DNA of 64,000 nt from Pisaster brevispinus (GCA_023634235.1 JAMKCF010000016.1:2776001-2840000); one strand, 5' to 3'. Positions 1 to 13,040 are shown, numbered from the stretch's first letter. Numbers and translations are program-made. Notes: a model not told the origin generated them from the letters alone.

Positions 1-75
1 ACACACAACTGTACATTAAAAGGGACAATGTCCCTATCCACAGCAGGTACAACAATGTACATGTAACTGTACTGT

Positions 76-493
76 ATTAATAATAATAATATATTGTATT
101 TGTATAGCGCCTACTGCAGGCCAGCCTCTAAGCGCTTAACATTCAGTATTTCCTGCAAGGTATTTGGGGCTACGTTTTGAAGTATGAGACCTACTCCTTT
201 ACATAGCACCTTGTAATGGTTTACAAGGTGCTGTGGCGCAATATGCAGCCGATCAAACCAGGAACACCGGGGCGGACCCCTTCTCTTTTCGATAAGTGCA
301 CTGGGTTCTTTTTCGTGCGTTACACAACACACGGGACCAACGGCTTTACGTCCCATCCGAAGGACGAAGCAATCATGGTTAAGTGTCTTGCTTAAGGACA
401 CAGGTGTCACGACCGGGGCTCGAACCCACACTCTGCTGATCAGAAACACCAGAGCTTGAGTCCAGTGATCTTATCCACTCGGCCACGACACGC
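76..493 (-). mobile_element. tRNA-derived SINE
   Basis: Read on the minus strand the element starts with a tRNA-Ser/Leu-like head: an A-box-like GTGGCCGAGTGG, then a B-box-like GGTTCGAGCCC. It continues through a body containing GGGACGTAAAGCC and ends in a TTA/TAA microsatellite at 76-93. A diverged plus-strand relative sits near 19.7 kb. The long open frame across it is not a gene. Family name not determined. Confidence 0.75.
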
Positions 494-791
494 CACGTAT
501 TGTACTGCCTCACTACAGAAGGCTTTGTACATGTGTTAAGGGCCAACTTGAAACATTAAGCAAAGGACACTTCACAAAATGTAACCTTGACAACACCTTA
601 TTTCAAACAATGAAGTTAATTTGAAAAGTATATTTATGTACATTGTACAAAGTACACCATATACATGTACATGTACAATGTATACAAAGTAAAATGAAAG
701 TGACATTATAACATTGAAAGCAACCATAAACATACACTGTATCAAGGTCATGAGTTGGTAGGGATAAATTGTTCTTCTGGGCAATTCCACT

Positions 792-1919
792 GTAACTCGC
801 GTTACATTTAATGGGTAGTTCCATGATTGTTTGGGCTGGTATTCTTTTATTTTGAGGTCAGCTAAATAGAATTTCTCTGAGGAACATTACAAGGGTTTTA
901 AATGATTAACAACCCCCCCCAAAAAAAAATTAAAAACACCTTTTGTCTTCTTTGGGCAACACCTTTATTTTCGGTAACTCATGTTACATAAAAAGGACAT
1001 AGCATAAAACCACATCAGCTATATTTTCAAAGTCTCCTCAAACTGGGCAACCCTGATGGAAACTTTTCTGTGTTTCTATGACATAGGCATGTATGATGCA
1101 TGATTACATTCAAATAATAACAAAACAATTGATACAAAATCAGAAAGGACCTCTCATGTTGGTAACTCGCGTTACGGTAACTCGCGTTACAGCTTGTCTG
1201 CGAAAAAACAATGCCTCATTTCATGCATATCTAAAGTTCATGTCAAGTTTGCAACATGTACTACATAAAACATGTTGATAACAAGTAGGATTACCCACTT
1301 ATGTAACTACTAACTAACTCATCCAGCTACACACTGGCATACATGTCCGTACATACAGTATGTACACACACATGTATGGTGCACGTACAACTTATGTACA
1401 TTTATGTTGTGAACAAAATGTTGGATGCATCCAGTATGATTCCATTGGATATTCCGACCAGCTGTACACTACACTTACAAAAGTAAATGGAAAGAAATTA
1501 CTGCTTTCCAGAAAAGGTAAATGAAAAAAGCCATGGGCATGTTACTAAGGAGTGTGCACAAGTGCATTGTGGGTAGGTCTTCATATTGCTGCCCTCTTTT
1601 GTTTTAGTTCAGTTATACATGTATTACATATAATTACATTACATTTAAGCCCTAAAACACACATGGGCCATACATTTGTATTGAAAAACTGCATCAAACT
1701 GGTGGTAACTCGTGTTACCTACGGTAACTCGCGTTACATGGTAACTCGTGTTACAGCTTTTAGATGCTTATTTTTAAAATATTGTGATGAATTAGCAGAA
1801 AATGGCATCATAGGAAGTTAAAGTATTGGGTTTAATTAGAAAATAATGAATCTCACCATTTTATTTAGTTCAGAAAAATTATTAGAGGAAAAAGTAGGTG
1901 TTTCGGTAACTCGCGTTAC
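792..1919. repeat. Cluster of eight dispersed 14-bp GTAACTCGCGTTAC motifs
   Basis: Copies of GTAACTCGCGTTAC, or one- to two-base variants, lie at 792, 974, 1162, 1177, 1705, 1724, 1741 and 1906, all in plus orientation. The motif is an inverted repeat (GTAAC/GTTAC around a 4-bp centre). Some copies are nearly adjacent and others are hundreds of bases apart, so this is not a simple tandem array. The DNA between copies is A+T-rich with no gene I can recognise. Confidence 0.8.
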
Positions 1920-2639
1920 AATGTCTCTAATGCATAATATTCCCATGCGTAGAATTAAGCAGTGATGAAATATCAACTTTCTTTCTGGGCAGGAAAGAAA
2001 CATGACTTATAACAATATAATTAATCATTTAGCTTGGTTTTGTTCCATTATTTACTTTGAAATATCATATCATTTCTAATTACCATTTTTTCATGGATTT
2101 TTTGCACAAATTGTCCTTAAAACAATTTTGGTCATATTTTGAAAAATCTTAATGCTTTAAAAAAACAAAATTCACAATGCAAAACTAGAACACATACATA
2201 AATAACTTGTAATGCCTAAACGTTCATTTCTTGAAGTTGAAATTTTCATGTAATGTCCACCTTTCCATGGAATTGCCCCATAGGTACATGTACATGTACT
2301 TGCGTCCTAAAATTAAACATCACAGTAAAACAGTCAGATTAAGTCTAATTTTAAAAAAATTAATAAAAAATCATCTTATTTCCTACACTTTCAAGTATGA
2401 GAGTGACAGGCCTGGAATTTCATATTTGACAGGGCATAACCATTTTCATTTTGCAACTTACATGTAGGGCACTTACATTGGAAAATCTTAAAGTCTATAG
2501 GAAACTTTGAAGGGGCACCAAGGCCAAGACTAGGGCAACAAGGGCCATAGCCTTGGTGGCTCCATGTAATTCCAGGTCTGGTGTGAAATTGTTTGGTTCT
2601 GAATGCAGATTTTTCCAACTTTTAAGGAGAGCATTTTTT

Positions 2640-2910
2640 ATTTGTAATAAAAAGTTGCATCTCCTGAAGGTGATCCTTCTCCTGCCGCTTCCCAGGTTGT
2701 ATTGTAAACTTTGGTGTAATTCCTGGTTACACCACAGTCATGACATAACAGGTTGAATGGCCTCTGACAGGCAACCTCTCAACAAAAATGGACATGTAGG
2801 GGGACTGCCAACATCAGGGCTTGACTAAAACTCAGTTGGTTTTAAAGCAGAACGTTAATCTGAAGGTCGCAGGTTCAAGCACCTCTCTACTCAGTTTCCC
2901 TTGCGATTTA
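2640..2910 (+). repeat. Old diverged single copy of the 317-bp tRNA-like repeat
   Basis: This stretch matches, in the same order, the unit of the array at 21.9-23.9 kb: a spacer with CCGCTTCCCAGGTTG, then a degenerate tRNA-like segment with CTCAGTTGG and AGGTTCAAGCACC, then CAGTTTCCCTTG. Many substitutions show it is much older than the array units. The tRNA fold looks broken. Confidence 0.65.
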
Positions 2911-3097
2911 TTACAGTATAATTGTTGGTGTCATAAGGTGTCAAAATGACTGGATGTTGAAAAATGGGATGTTTTATTTGTCAGAATAACTGTACTACAT
3001 TTAAATGTTATGTAGGTTTCTGTACAGCTTGTTTAAATGGCCAAAGCTGTACTACAAAGTGTATTTGAAATGTAACAAAATGAGTCAATACAATTAC

Positions 3098-3430
3098 CTG
3101 CTAGATTCAGAGTCACTATGATCTGAACATTCAGTGAAGTATCATCTGTGTTTGAAGCTGTACATTGTAGCTGGGTGGATGGCGCATTACTCGATATTTC
3201 AAAAGTAGCACTACTTGAGCTGTCAAGAAGTCTATTATCTGCCCCATTTTCCACACTCATTGTTATTTCACTTGAAGGAATTGGAGTCCACATAAATGTA
3301 GCAGCAGGTTTCACACCAGTAGTGTTGCAGGTGAATGTCTGCTCACCTGATGCTTTGACCGTAATTGGGGTATCACCTGTGTATGCTACACCTTTGTAAA
3401 TGATGTTTGTGGTGCCAACAAGTGGTGGAA
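3098..3430 (-). CDS. Ig-domain exon 2 of a second receptor-like gene (partial gene)
   Basis: This exon follows TGACAG on the minus strand and ends before GTAATT. It is 333 nt and phase 1 at both ends. It encodes one immunoglobulin-like domain: first-strand cysteine in QTFTCNTTG, the tryptophan as FMWTP, second cysteine in LQCTASN. It lies downstream of the exon at 4.5-4.9 kb on the same strand with matching phase. The rest of the gene would be beyond the left edge, so its class cannot be seen. Confidence 0.7.
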
Positions 3431-4504
3431 CTGTCAAATGAGAACATTTTGTAGAATACAGTATGAGCATCACAAATTATGGTATTGGCCAAGTGAGAAT
3501 TCAAAGTCTGATTGTATTTTTTCATATTATTGGTTCAGTGCAACATGTGCAAAGAATAGCATTTGTACGTATTTAACAACAAGATTACAATCTGAATGTC
3601 TGTAATTAAGAAACAAAACAAATTGTTTTTCATTAAATATGAACGTTGTTCCAATCCAAAGCACATTATTATCCAATGCTGGTTCATCACATAGGACAGT
3701 TTTTCATATTGCACGTCTCATAATGCACTATACACACAATACTAATTAATGTACATGTAGTAGGCCTAGTTGGTTTATAATGCATAGGCTACCATTCATG
3801 CCATTACATCAATACATCATCTTTGTCCCACAAACATGACAAAGTGACCTTTATCATAATTGGACCTATGGTCCATAGCTCAAAAATCTGTGTTTGGAGA
3901 AAATTGCGGAACTTTGAAATTGCACTGTTTTTCAAACTGCTGTTTCAGAGTCAGCTTACTATTTTTGATTTAAATTTCGAAAGAAAAGTATTTATAAGGC
4001 AATTTCTTCACCCATACAGGACTGTTAATTATGTTTTTAATTTTGCAACAATTTTTGCCCGCAGGAATGCTGTGTACAAACCAATGCATATTGAGACACT
4101 GTTAGGTTATTTTGTGAAAAAAAATATGCTTCAATACCATTAATAGGTCCAACAGGTGTAGGTCACTACATGAAAATGCAAAAGTCGTATCCTGAGTTTG
4201 GAACCGTACTATAGTGCACTATAGGTCACTTTGTGGGAACACAAAATGGCAATCTAGTGGTACATGTACATTGGTCATACTGTTAAGCATGTTAAGTTTC
4301 ATTACAAAACTATGTATTACATACTGGGTACCGTACTCAAACTTGCTGAAAATGTTATCAGGACTTAATGAGTGTACTAACAATTGGTATAGAAACCGAT
4401 TTGGGAAAAATTTTGAAATTGTTGACAGTTAGGTCACTTCATAGCGACGGTACAATGTACATTGTAACAGTTACACAAACTAATATTGCTAAAACGGACC
4501 ATAC

Positions 4505-4871
4505 CACTTATGTTTGCATTGACAGAACCGACAACATCCGCAAATTCAGCCGTTTTGGCCTGACACCAATATCTTCCCTCATCATCCAGAGTAATACCAA
4601 GAACTGTCATCTCATTCGATACTTCATCATACTCATAATGGGTGCCATCAATGTCCGCTCCATATGACAGAGGATCTCCCACAACATGCCGCAGAATAAA
4701 TTTTGAATTAGGCGATGTTTCTTCATGTTCTGTTTTACTCCATGTCAGCTGTCTAAGCATTCCGTCGGGAGTGCATGAAAAAGTTGCATTATTACCACGA
4801 TTCAAGTTGTCAGTAACACTGACTTGCAAGATGGCAAAAGCAACTGCAAAGATACAAAATAAGTTGAACAT
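4505..4871 (-). CDS. First coding exon (signal peptide and Ig domain) of a second receptor-like gene
   Basis: The ATG at 4871 starts MFNLFCIFAVAFAILQ, a short hydrophobic signal peptide, and the frame continues directly into an Ig-like domain (ATFSC, LTWSK, DEGRYWCQAK). The exon ends at a phase-1 donor (GTATGG). The DEGRYWC turn resembles the first Ig exons of the receptor kinase upstream (DRGRYWC). A TTGCAG just inside the exon could instead serve as a phase-1 acceptor at 4843, giving an internal exon. I prefer the first-exon reading because the signal peptide is intact. Orientation and order suggest a tandem relative of the receptor kinase, but no kinase exon is visible. Confidence 0.7.
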
Positions 4872-5489
4872 TAATTTAGAAATACAATATTAATGACATA
4901 TGCTGTGCATGCATGTATTGTATGTAACCAATTAAGTGGATGAATAATGACTGTTAGTACTGTGTGTACCAGTGTTAGTACGGCAGTCACCTTTGTAGCA
5001 GTTGGAGCCTGACAGTGACAGTGTCACTGTCACTGACAGTGACAATGAATAATAATTAAATGCTATCATTTGACAGTGTCAATTAGAAATAGGAAAAGGG
5101 TTTATTATTACTTTCAAATTAATCATTTTTAAAGTGAGAATATGTAAAATATGGTGCTTTGCTTAACTTTTGGCTTTAATGGTGTTAGTTTCACACTATT
5201 TTATTTTTAAAGACTTTATTTTACTGATCTTTTGATTACTTTTTACAAACTAAATAAAAATGAGACAAGTAATATTATAACATCAACCGTGTAGAACTCA
5301 GTGAGCTCAGCAAGTTGGCCGAACCTCATAATAATCAGTGGTAGTCTGCGCGCAACGCTAATCCACGACAACCATGCGGTACATGTGTTTATCAACATGA
5401 ACTGTTGGCTATTGTGAACCAGCGTTGCGCGTAGCATACTAAAATAGTTTGTTCTCTCAATTTTAAAATTTTTTGTATTTTTTTATTTT
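4872..5489. other. Intergenic, no gene seen
   Basis: Upstream flank of the second Ig gene. It contains a GACAGTGACAGTGTCACTGT palindromic run near 5,015-5,040 and otherwise A+T-rich sequence. I see no coding region. Confidence 0.5.
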
Positions 5490-7140
5490 AAGCTGGAAAA
5501 ATCTTGAAAAGGTGGAAAAATTATTGAGTTTGAGTCTTGAAACAGAATAACATCAATGTCTTCGGAGAGGCTTTTTATAGACATTGGAAGGGTCCAGCGT
5601 GATTTTTTGTCAACCAATCAGATTGTTCTACAACCAATTATTATCACCCTACTCCAATCAAAGAGGCTTTTCATATAAGACATTGGAAGGATCCAGAGTA
5701 TAGTTTATTGTCAACCAATCATCAACCAAAAAATTAATATTTCTTAGATCAGAGACGCCGCCAAATGACGGTGATTTGGTTAAATCAGGTCTATTGTCAA
5801 GACTGCCGGCAGACAATTGAGGTACAAAGTGACTTGGGTATGAAACGACTTGGGTACGAAGTGACCTGGTGTAATGCGCCTGATTTTGGCGAAACCCATT
5901 TTCAAAAGGACTCCAGTCCAGGTGAATAAATGTGTAGAGCAAAAAGTCTTGAACAGGATTTTTTGTACATACCCAAGTCAGTGATGACTTACACAGTAAT
6001 TGGTATAATAAATTAATAATTCACTTTATTGACCCTATTTTTAATTATGGGGCTAGGCCATGGTTGGATCTTTTCTATCGTTTAGTCCTTGCTCTAGTAT
6101 AGTCCTTGCTCTAGTCCTTGTTGTGACTTTTCTAAACATGTATTTACGCCTTTGTTAAATAAAACTTAAAGCGATAATGTAGTTTTGTAAGTTAAAGTAA
6201 ACGTTAACTTTATATGGAATGTTTCAATGCTTACCGTTAATCCTTGTCAGTGTGATGATCAAAAAGACAGCGACATGTATAGATGAACAATAAAGAGAAT
6301 ACGATGTTGATGAGTGTTCATGATAAATCCGCTTGCTCTCGTGGCAAAATGTGCCCATGTTGAAACTCGCAAGTCGTAAACTCGTACTATGGCACTAATG
6401 GTACTCGTTTATGGAAAGCTGTACAACCACAACCTAGCTTACTTAAGTCCGCGAGCCACCAATTGTATATTGGGGGTTATTATGGTCAAAACAAATCCTA
6501 TTCCTCTCTAACGGCTATTCTATAAATATGGAACACCAAAGAGGCAAATACAGGATGTGATTGATTTTATACATGTGCTGCATGCAATCGCTACGTTACG
6601 TGCTAGCTGGGGTTGGGCAAGCGCTTATGGAGTGTACGTCATCACAATCTACCAAGAGGCAGTCACAGAAAATCCAAAGAATAAAAGTTACCAAAAAAGC
6701 CATGGACCTCAACATCAAGAACCGACACACCTGGCACTTGGCAGTAGAGAAAAGTGGAGGAAACCACTAAACAGCGCAACTTGACACAGCCCCATGGTCT
6801 GAACATCCTTTTGAATGTCGGTCACTTCGTACCCAAGTCAAGTCATACGCATATGATATGGCGTACTTGGGTATATTGTGTTAGTGGAGTTGTGAGCAGA
6901 AAAGGATCTTTTCTTTAGCTGAATTGTGGGCAATATTAAGATGTTTCTTCTTTTTTTAAGCTGGAAACTTCTTGAAAAGCTGGAAAATTATTGAGTCTTG
7001 ACTTGAGTCTTGAAACAGAATAACATCAATGTCTTCGGAGAGGCTTTTTATCAACCAATCAGATTGTTAGGTACAACCAATTATTATTACCCTTCTCCAA
7101 TCAAAGAGGCCGATCAAAGGGGCTTTTCATAGACATATTT
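5490..7140. repeat. About 190-bp direct repeats flanking 1.25 kb
   Basis: The stretch at about 5,490-5,690 (AAGCTGGAAAAATCTTG, then CATCAATGTCTTCGGAGAGG, then CCAATCAAAGAGGC) recurs in the same order and orientation at about 6,957-7,140. The interior has short frames but nothing I recognise. This could be a decayed element with terminal direct repeats or a segmental duplication. Confidence 0.55.
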
Positions 7141-7439
7141 CATAGACATATTTTACCACTTTAGTCTGCCTCATTCACTATGTAACTATAAATTGTATCT
7201 CTCCCTCTTCCCATCATTGACTTTGTCTTTTGTGTTCCCCTCCTGGGGTCAACAAGCTTCTTTCCCGATCCCGCCTTTTTGTTACCCTCCTCTTTGTTCG
7301 TCCCCTGCTTTCTTGGTGTGTGCATTCATCTCTGTCATCGCTTTCCACTTGACTTACACCAGTATACCTGTTTATGTTTGTTGCATTGTCATTTAGCCTT
7401 CGAGAAAGACTCTGCTACCGTTAAAAAGATAGGCCATTA

Positions 7440-8110
7440 ACTATTTTGTTACTGCTTATAACAACGGTTTATGTTCCAGGAAAGTAATGTTTTGTGCTTT
7501 TTAAATACTGTTTCAAACAGTTTGCAAACCATGTTCCTACATGCTGAAAATATGTATTTGTTTATTTATTTATTTTAATTTAATTTATTTATTTTTTTTT
7601 TTTTTTGGGGGGGGGGGTATTGTCGTTTCATTACAGTCTAGTTTTAGTACAGTCTCGTGATATTAATTATGTACTTGTTACATTTATTTTTGCTAAAAGC
7701 TAATTTTTCCTTATCCAAATTGTAATAATTGTCTGTCATTGATGATGTCAACGTAAAATAAATGTTGTACTGGAGTAAAAGCAACATTAATTTAAAAATA
7801 TCGTTTTATATACCATGAACATTGAATCATAAACATGGTTTATAAAAGATGGTTTGTAAACCATGAAAAGTGAATCATCATAAACAATATTTTATAAACC
7901 ATCAAAAAAAGTATATTATAAAATATGCTTGATGCTTCAATTTTTATGATTTACTAACTATGGTTTATAGATCATATTTGATGATGATTCAATGTTTATC
8001 TATTTATTTTCCTCCATGTATAAACCATGCGAGTGTTGATTGTATGTTCATAGTTAACAAACAATATTTAAAAAGCACAAAACATTACTTTACTGGTATG
8101 TAGACTGGAT
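7440..8110. repeat. Small foldback element with TTTATAAACCATG repeats
   Basis: AAGTAATGTTTTGTGCTTTT at about 7,483-7,502 is repeated inverted near 8,070-8,090. Between them are several inverted copies of GGTTTATAAA and ATGATTCA motifs and a T/G homopolymer at 7,587-7,618. No coding capacity is seen, so it looks like a non-autonomous palindromic element. Confidence 0.5.
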
Positions 8111-8759
8111 TGTAGAAGTAAACATAAAAAGATTTTGGCAACACCATCTATTACACCTTAGGCTATGTAAAATACAAGTCATGTCAAACTGCGCTGAACA
8201 TTTTATTTTTTAACAATTGGCGCTCCATAGCTTTGTGCATAAGCGTTTTCGCCATCGACACCCTACCGCTCCCTCTGCAGCCGCTCGTCACCATTACCCG
8301 ACGACTATTTATAGGGCACAAAACGAATATGTACCAGTACCATAGAGTTATAACACACCTCTTGCTAGTTCTGTATTCTGGTTGGCTGAAACACGGTCAC
8401 GTGGGATGAACTGTTATGCTAGTGCATGAGATTTGCACAACCATGAACTAAACATTACACGCGCTAAGTTTGCGTGAAATAGTTCCCGAAGTTTTACAGC
8501 GCCCTCAAGAGGTTTGCCAGGCTCATCTTTATATGAAAAAATATGGCGACGTCGATCGTCGGATCACGTTACTCCTGTCAAAAAACCTATTTTGGACCGA
8601 GGTGTGTTATAAAACACATATGGACTGTCATTAGAGCACGTCTAATTCCCCCGAGGGACTGTGAGTGACCAGAAGAGGGACCTATTTCCCGAGACCTTAT
8701 AATATTGGAACTAGAGGGCGCACTAGCCTAGTTACGCGGCCCAACAGCAAAATTTTTCC

Positions 8760-9680
8760 ATACCACACGCTAGCTATGGGGCCACAAAAAAGCGTTCTGA
8801 TTGGTCCGTTTGTGCAGAGGTCGTGCATTTTAAATAAGATAAACTAAAAAAGCTTTATTACACGTACTGGTGGTACAGGGCCTTGGCCTTGGAGAACAGC
8901 GTGCGGTGTGTGTGGTGTTTATACAGCGGCACTTGGTATGACCCATTTCTCTATGGTATGGTAAAGACTTTGTGCCGCGAGTGTGAACATTTTGTTGACG
9001 GTATCACGCAGGGTTAATGGCCGAACAAACCAAAATGATAATAAAAAAAGTGGCTAAACCTTCGTAGGTGTGTGAGAGAATCAGAGTGAAAAATGACATC
9101 ACTTCCTGGAGCAAGGGTGGTCCCCGTGTTCTGGTCAGTACGGGGGATTTGAAGAATGTTTGGTGTGCGTTTATGTTTTGGGGCAATACCTATTGACACA
9201 TAGGCCATGCATAGGCCTATATAATTATTGGGGAAGTCTCTATGACTTGTGATTTGTAAAATTGTCCTTTCGACAGTGTTTGCATTAAATTTTGTTCGTT
9301 TACACGACTCAGAAACAACATTAGTTGATACATTAAAAGAAAGTAGACCAGTGGAGTAAGACAAATGGGCGGGAGATAACATTTCAGTTTGTTTAGTTTT
9401 CCATAGAGCAAGGAGTTTTCTTGAAGGACTACCTCTTGCGTCTATTTTTATTATCGCCGAGTAACATTAGCGACACCGATAGGGCCCACAGTGTAGTACC
9501 AAGTGCCGCTGTATTAACACCACACACACCGCATGCTGCGCTCCAAGGCCAGGGCCCTGTACACAACCAGTACGTGCAATAACGCTTTTCTTAGTTTACC
9601 TTATTTAAAATGCACGACCTCTACAGAAACGGACCAATCCGAACGTTTTTTTGTGGCCCATAGCTAGCGTGTGGTACGGG
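8760..9680. mobile_element. Palindromic foldback element, copy 1
   Basis: The arms at 8,760-8,945 and 9,500-9,680 are inverted copies of each other (TACCACACGCTAGC outside, CAGCGGCACTTGG inside). The roughly 550-bp centre (TCACTTCCTGGAGCAAGGG, GACTTGTGATTTG) is shared with a second copy at 35.1-35.97 kb. A separate inverted match, AACTAGAGGGCGCACT at about 8,710 against 10,045-10,060, suggests it sits inside a larger palindromic element. It encodes nothing convincing. Confidence 0.7.
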
Positions 9681-12600
9681 AAAAAAATCGCGGCCCGACA
9701 AGGGCAGCGCGGTGGCCATTTCGATAGTCAAAAACAACGTCTAAACTATTGTGCGTGAGAGATGCAACAGAGCAATGGGGTTAAATGTGAAATTGATGAA
9801 TGCCAGTGAAGACCGTTTATAGTACTAAATGATCCCCGAATAAATATAATATTTTAGAATTATATTCCTTCACTTTGGACAATAAATCATGGCATGTGCG
9901 TTCATCCTCTTCCACAGCTGCTCGTTTTTTAGACCATAAATGTGTATTTAGCAAGCACACTGCGTATTTTGTATTCAATGTTGCCATCGTACAAAATGGC
10001 GCACGTGTCTCCTTGCAGTCCCGCCGCGTTTGTGCACGTCGCATTGCCAGTGCGCCCTCTAGTTCCTATACATAACTCTATGACCCGCACATAGTTTACA
10101 TACAACGCGTGCACAGGTCAAAGGTGATCTTTCGTGGCCCGGTTTGTCACGCGTCTTGAGTGGGCGTCTTTAGCCGGTTCATACCAACCTCGTCCCCAGT
10201 GGTGTACTATCTCGCCGCGCCATTTTTTTTTTTTACTCACAGAATGTCTCGCTCGAACTACCCTGGAGTGTGACTTCAAAATATCAAAACATATTGGATA
10301 TTTTAATTAGTCCTGTGGATTATTTGTTAGAGATTTCGCAGAGCGCGCTGTCAAAGGACGCATCAAGTCATGGACAACTAGCTCCCTAGTCATCATCTTT
10401 TTCGATCTTGTGATACGTGTATGCAGTTTAGGGTGACCATGTAAAAAACAAGATCCATTTGAAATGTATTGCGTCAAAACACGTGCATTTTGACACGCAC
10501 GTACTACGTCCTACAAGCGCCATTCAAGCGCACGGAAGTTATTAACAAGCGTGAACGCAAAGTAGTCACTTTTGGGAGCCAATCAGCGCTGTTTTTTCAG
10601 AACATCCCTACCAGGGGTTAGACTAAGTGGCGATAGGTTTTATACGGTGCGCTGCCCATGGTAGCGAGGCTGGGAAGAACCTGATTAGAAAATGTGAAAC
10701 ATGTAAGAACTATCTATAGACGCAGTAAGTTTGAATCGGGCTAAAGTCCACGACGTTACTATCCGTGTTTGTTTCATTATGCACTTTTGCCCTTTTATTT
10801 TCCATGAACTGAGGGCGCAATTTACACGACGAACTATCAAGTGGATGTCAATAAGAATCGGATAGACGTCCAATGGAATCAATAACTAGAATATTAAATT
10901 TACTGTAATCAAATTACTATTATTGTTGCACTCCTCAGAAAAATGTATGTAATGTATTATTGTAATGTCTTTTTACCGAGTTTTTGTGCTCATTATTGTA
11001 AATTTTAAGATCTCGTACTTTGTATGCAACAAAGAAGTCAAACAAGGTGAGACTGTTTTTAAAGAACACAGAATCAAAGAGATTTAATGATAAAACTATC
11101 AACCACTTCATATACCGATCGGGTTTAATAAACAATGATTAAGGGAGACAATGTACATTTAGAATAAATCTTATACAAATTAAGAATATTTTACGAGCGA
11201 ATACGTCAACATGGAGAACGGGTTCCAGCAACAGAAGATCAGCGAGGATCAAATACGCTCTGACAAACGAGCAACTCCATGGGCGAAAACAGTTATCTGC
11301 CGATGTGACTATGAGCTACCAAGGGGCGAATTCACACCGACAAAAAAAATGTCCAGAAAAAAAAGATGAAACAACATTTGGTATACAAGCTGACACCCGA
11401 TTCACTCCTGACTTTTGATAACATTCAATTAAAACGGCATTAAATTTGACCTTTTGACTGACAAAATCTTCCGCCTTGGAATGTAAAAAATCTATTAGTT
11501 GTTGAAATGCAATGATGTCAGGTTTCAAACGTCGCTCTGAAAAAGTCAGTTATGAATGACGTCATCAAATGTTTTGAATGTTGGAAATTTTTCACTATAA
11601 GGGTATCGAATACAATGGCAATTTGCACTATTTTAACGTAAGGTAAGAGACTTGTAAACTTCCCCCACTCATATGAGGACCCTTTCTTTTAGAAAATAAG
11701 TACATCACAAAATTGAATGCGACATGTCCCTTCCTCTGGCAATATGATCTAGAATGAGGGAGTTCTTGAATCCCACTGAGTAGTGCGCCTGTGGGTGCGG
11801 GTTCCCCGCAGGACTCGGTTTAAAGCACTGAAGAGTAAAACATTAACATGTAATTATACTTTAACCCCTGTGCAATTATTACGCAATCGACGAACTATCA
11901 CAACAAGATCTCAACATGCAATTAAAATGCAGTAAGGGTTTATTTAAAATTTAGAGGAATTCAAACAAAGTTCAAAATAATTCCGTGTGAACAAAATGCA
12001 TGCATTTATTGACGGTCCGTACGAAAAATAAATGATGTTTTGGTATTGCCAGTCTGACTTTTCTTGGTTTATTGAAATAGAGTAAGATATCTTTAAAATC
12101 AGTAGGCCTACACGTATAGTAATTTGAAGAATATTCCCCCAAAATGGTTAATATCTAGCTACTATAGATATACAATAATTTAAAAAATAATCGTATCGCA
12201 GTTGTCAGTTTAGGTAATCGGTTTACTCCCACGTTTTCCATGACTTTGTATTGTTCCGAAAGTGTTGGCATAATAATGTACAAGTCAATGCCTATTATTA
12301 TAGGTGTATCCACCCAACCCCAGTGGACATTCAAATTGCTTACATATACCCGGACTCTGCTTTCCAATTCAATGATCGTCAACGTTCTTGCGTAAAATTT
12401 ATAAAATGCACTATAAATGTTGGGTCACAAAATAAGTAGGCCCTTTCATGCAGCAAAAGGGGGGGGGACTAGGAATCAAATCTAGTGTTCAAAAATAAGG
12501 CCGTATGCCCACATTATGTACTTTATAAAGCTAAACAGGGCTTTTATTAATTATAAACTGAATTTTACTTACAATTTTCAATTGATCAGAATTGAACAGG

Positions 12601-13034
12601 AGCCCTTTACGAGCGCAAATACTGCCATTTGACAATCATTTTTTGTTTCTGACCCCCAAGGGGAAGAGTGGTTTTCAAGCTGAAAGTTGTAAATTCCATC
12701 TTATAGTTTTAAATTCACTCTGCAGTGCTTCGGGGAAAATAGTACATTGGAGTATCGTGATTTCAATTCTTCGTGATTATCGTGATTGAAATAAGCCTTT
12801 AGCCTACGTTTGACAGTTTGAAGAATGTATAATCGTACCGTTCAACGGATATAGTTTTGATTGGGTTGGTCACTTCTTGAAAACGCTGGGCAGAATAGCT
12901 TTTACCTGTGATGACTAACAATTACCACTTTTCTCGTATGATTAAAAAGGGGTTATTTTGACCAAATATTGAGGACAATACAAAATCACTATATGCTGCA
13001 TTTTGCGCCCACAAACTTGCGTTTGAAAAAGGGT
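9681..13034. other. Intergenic, no gene seen
   Basis: About 3.3 kb between the foldback element and the receptor 3' end. It has a G+C-richer patch around 9.9-10.6 kb, a polyT run near 10,225, and short open frames without any family I recognise. Confidence 0.45.
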
Positions 13035-13040
13035 TTTATT
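13035..13040 (-). promoter_or_regulatory. Polyadenylation signal AATAAA of the receptor kinase
   Basis: TTTATT on the plus strand reads AATAAA on the gene strand, about 157 nt after the stop codon at 13,197-13,199. It is the first canonical signal I noticed downstream. Confidence 0.5.

Noticed and set aside
11316..11528. Minus-strand frame starting MKPDIIAFQQLI, resembling a LINE endonuclease start
   Set aside because: The match is limited to a few residues and no catalytic motifs follow.
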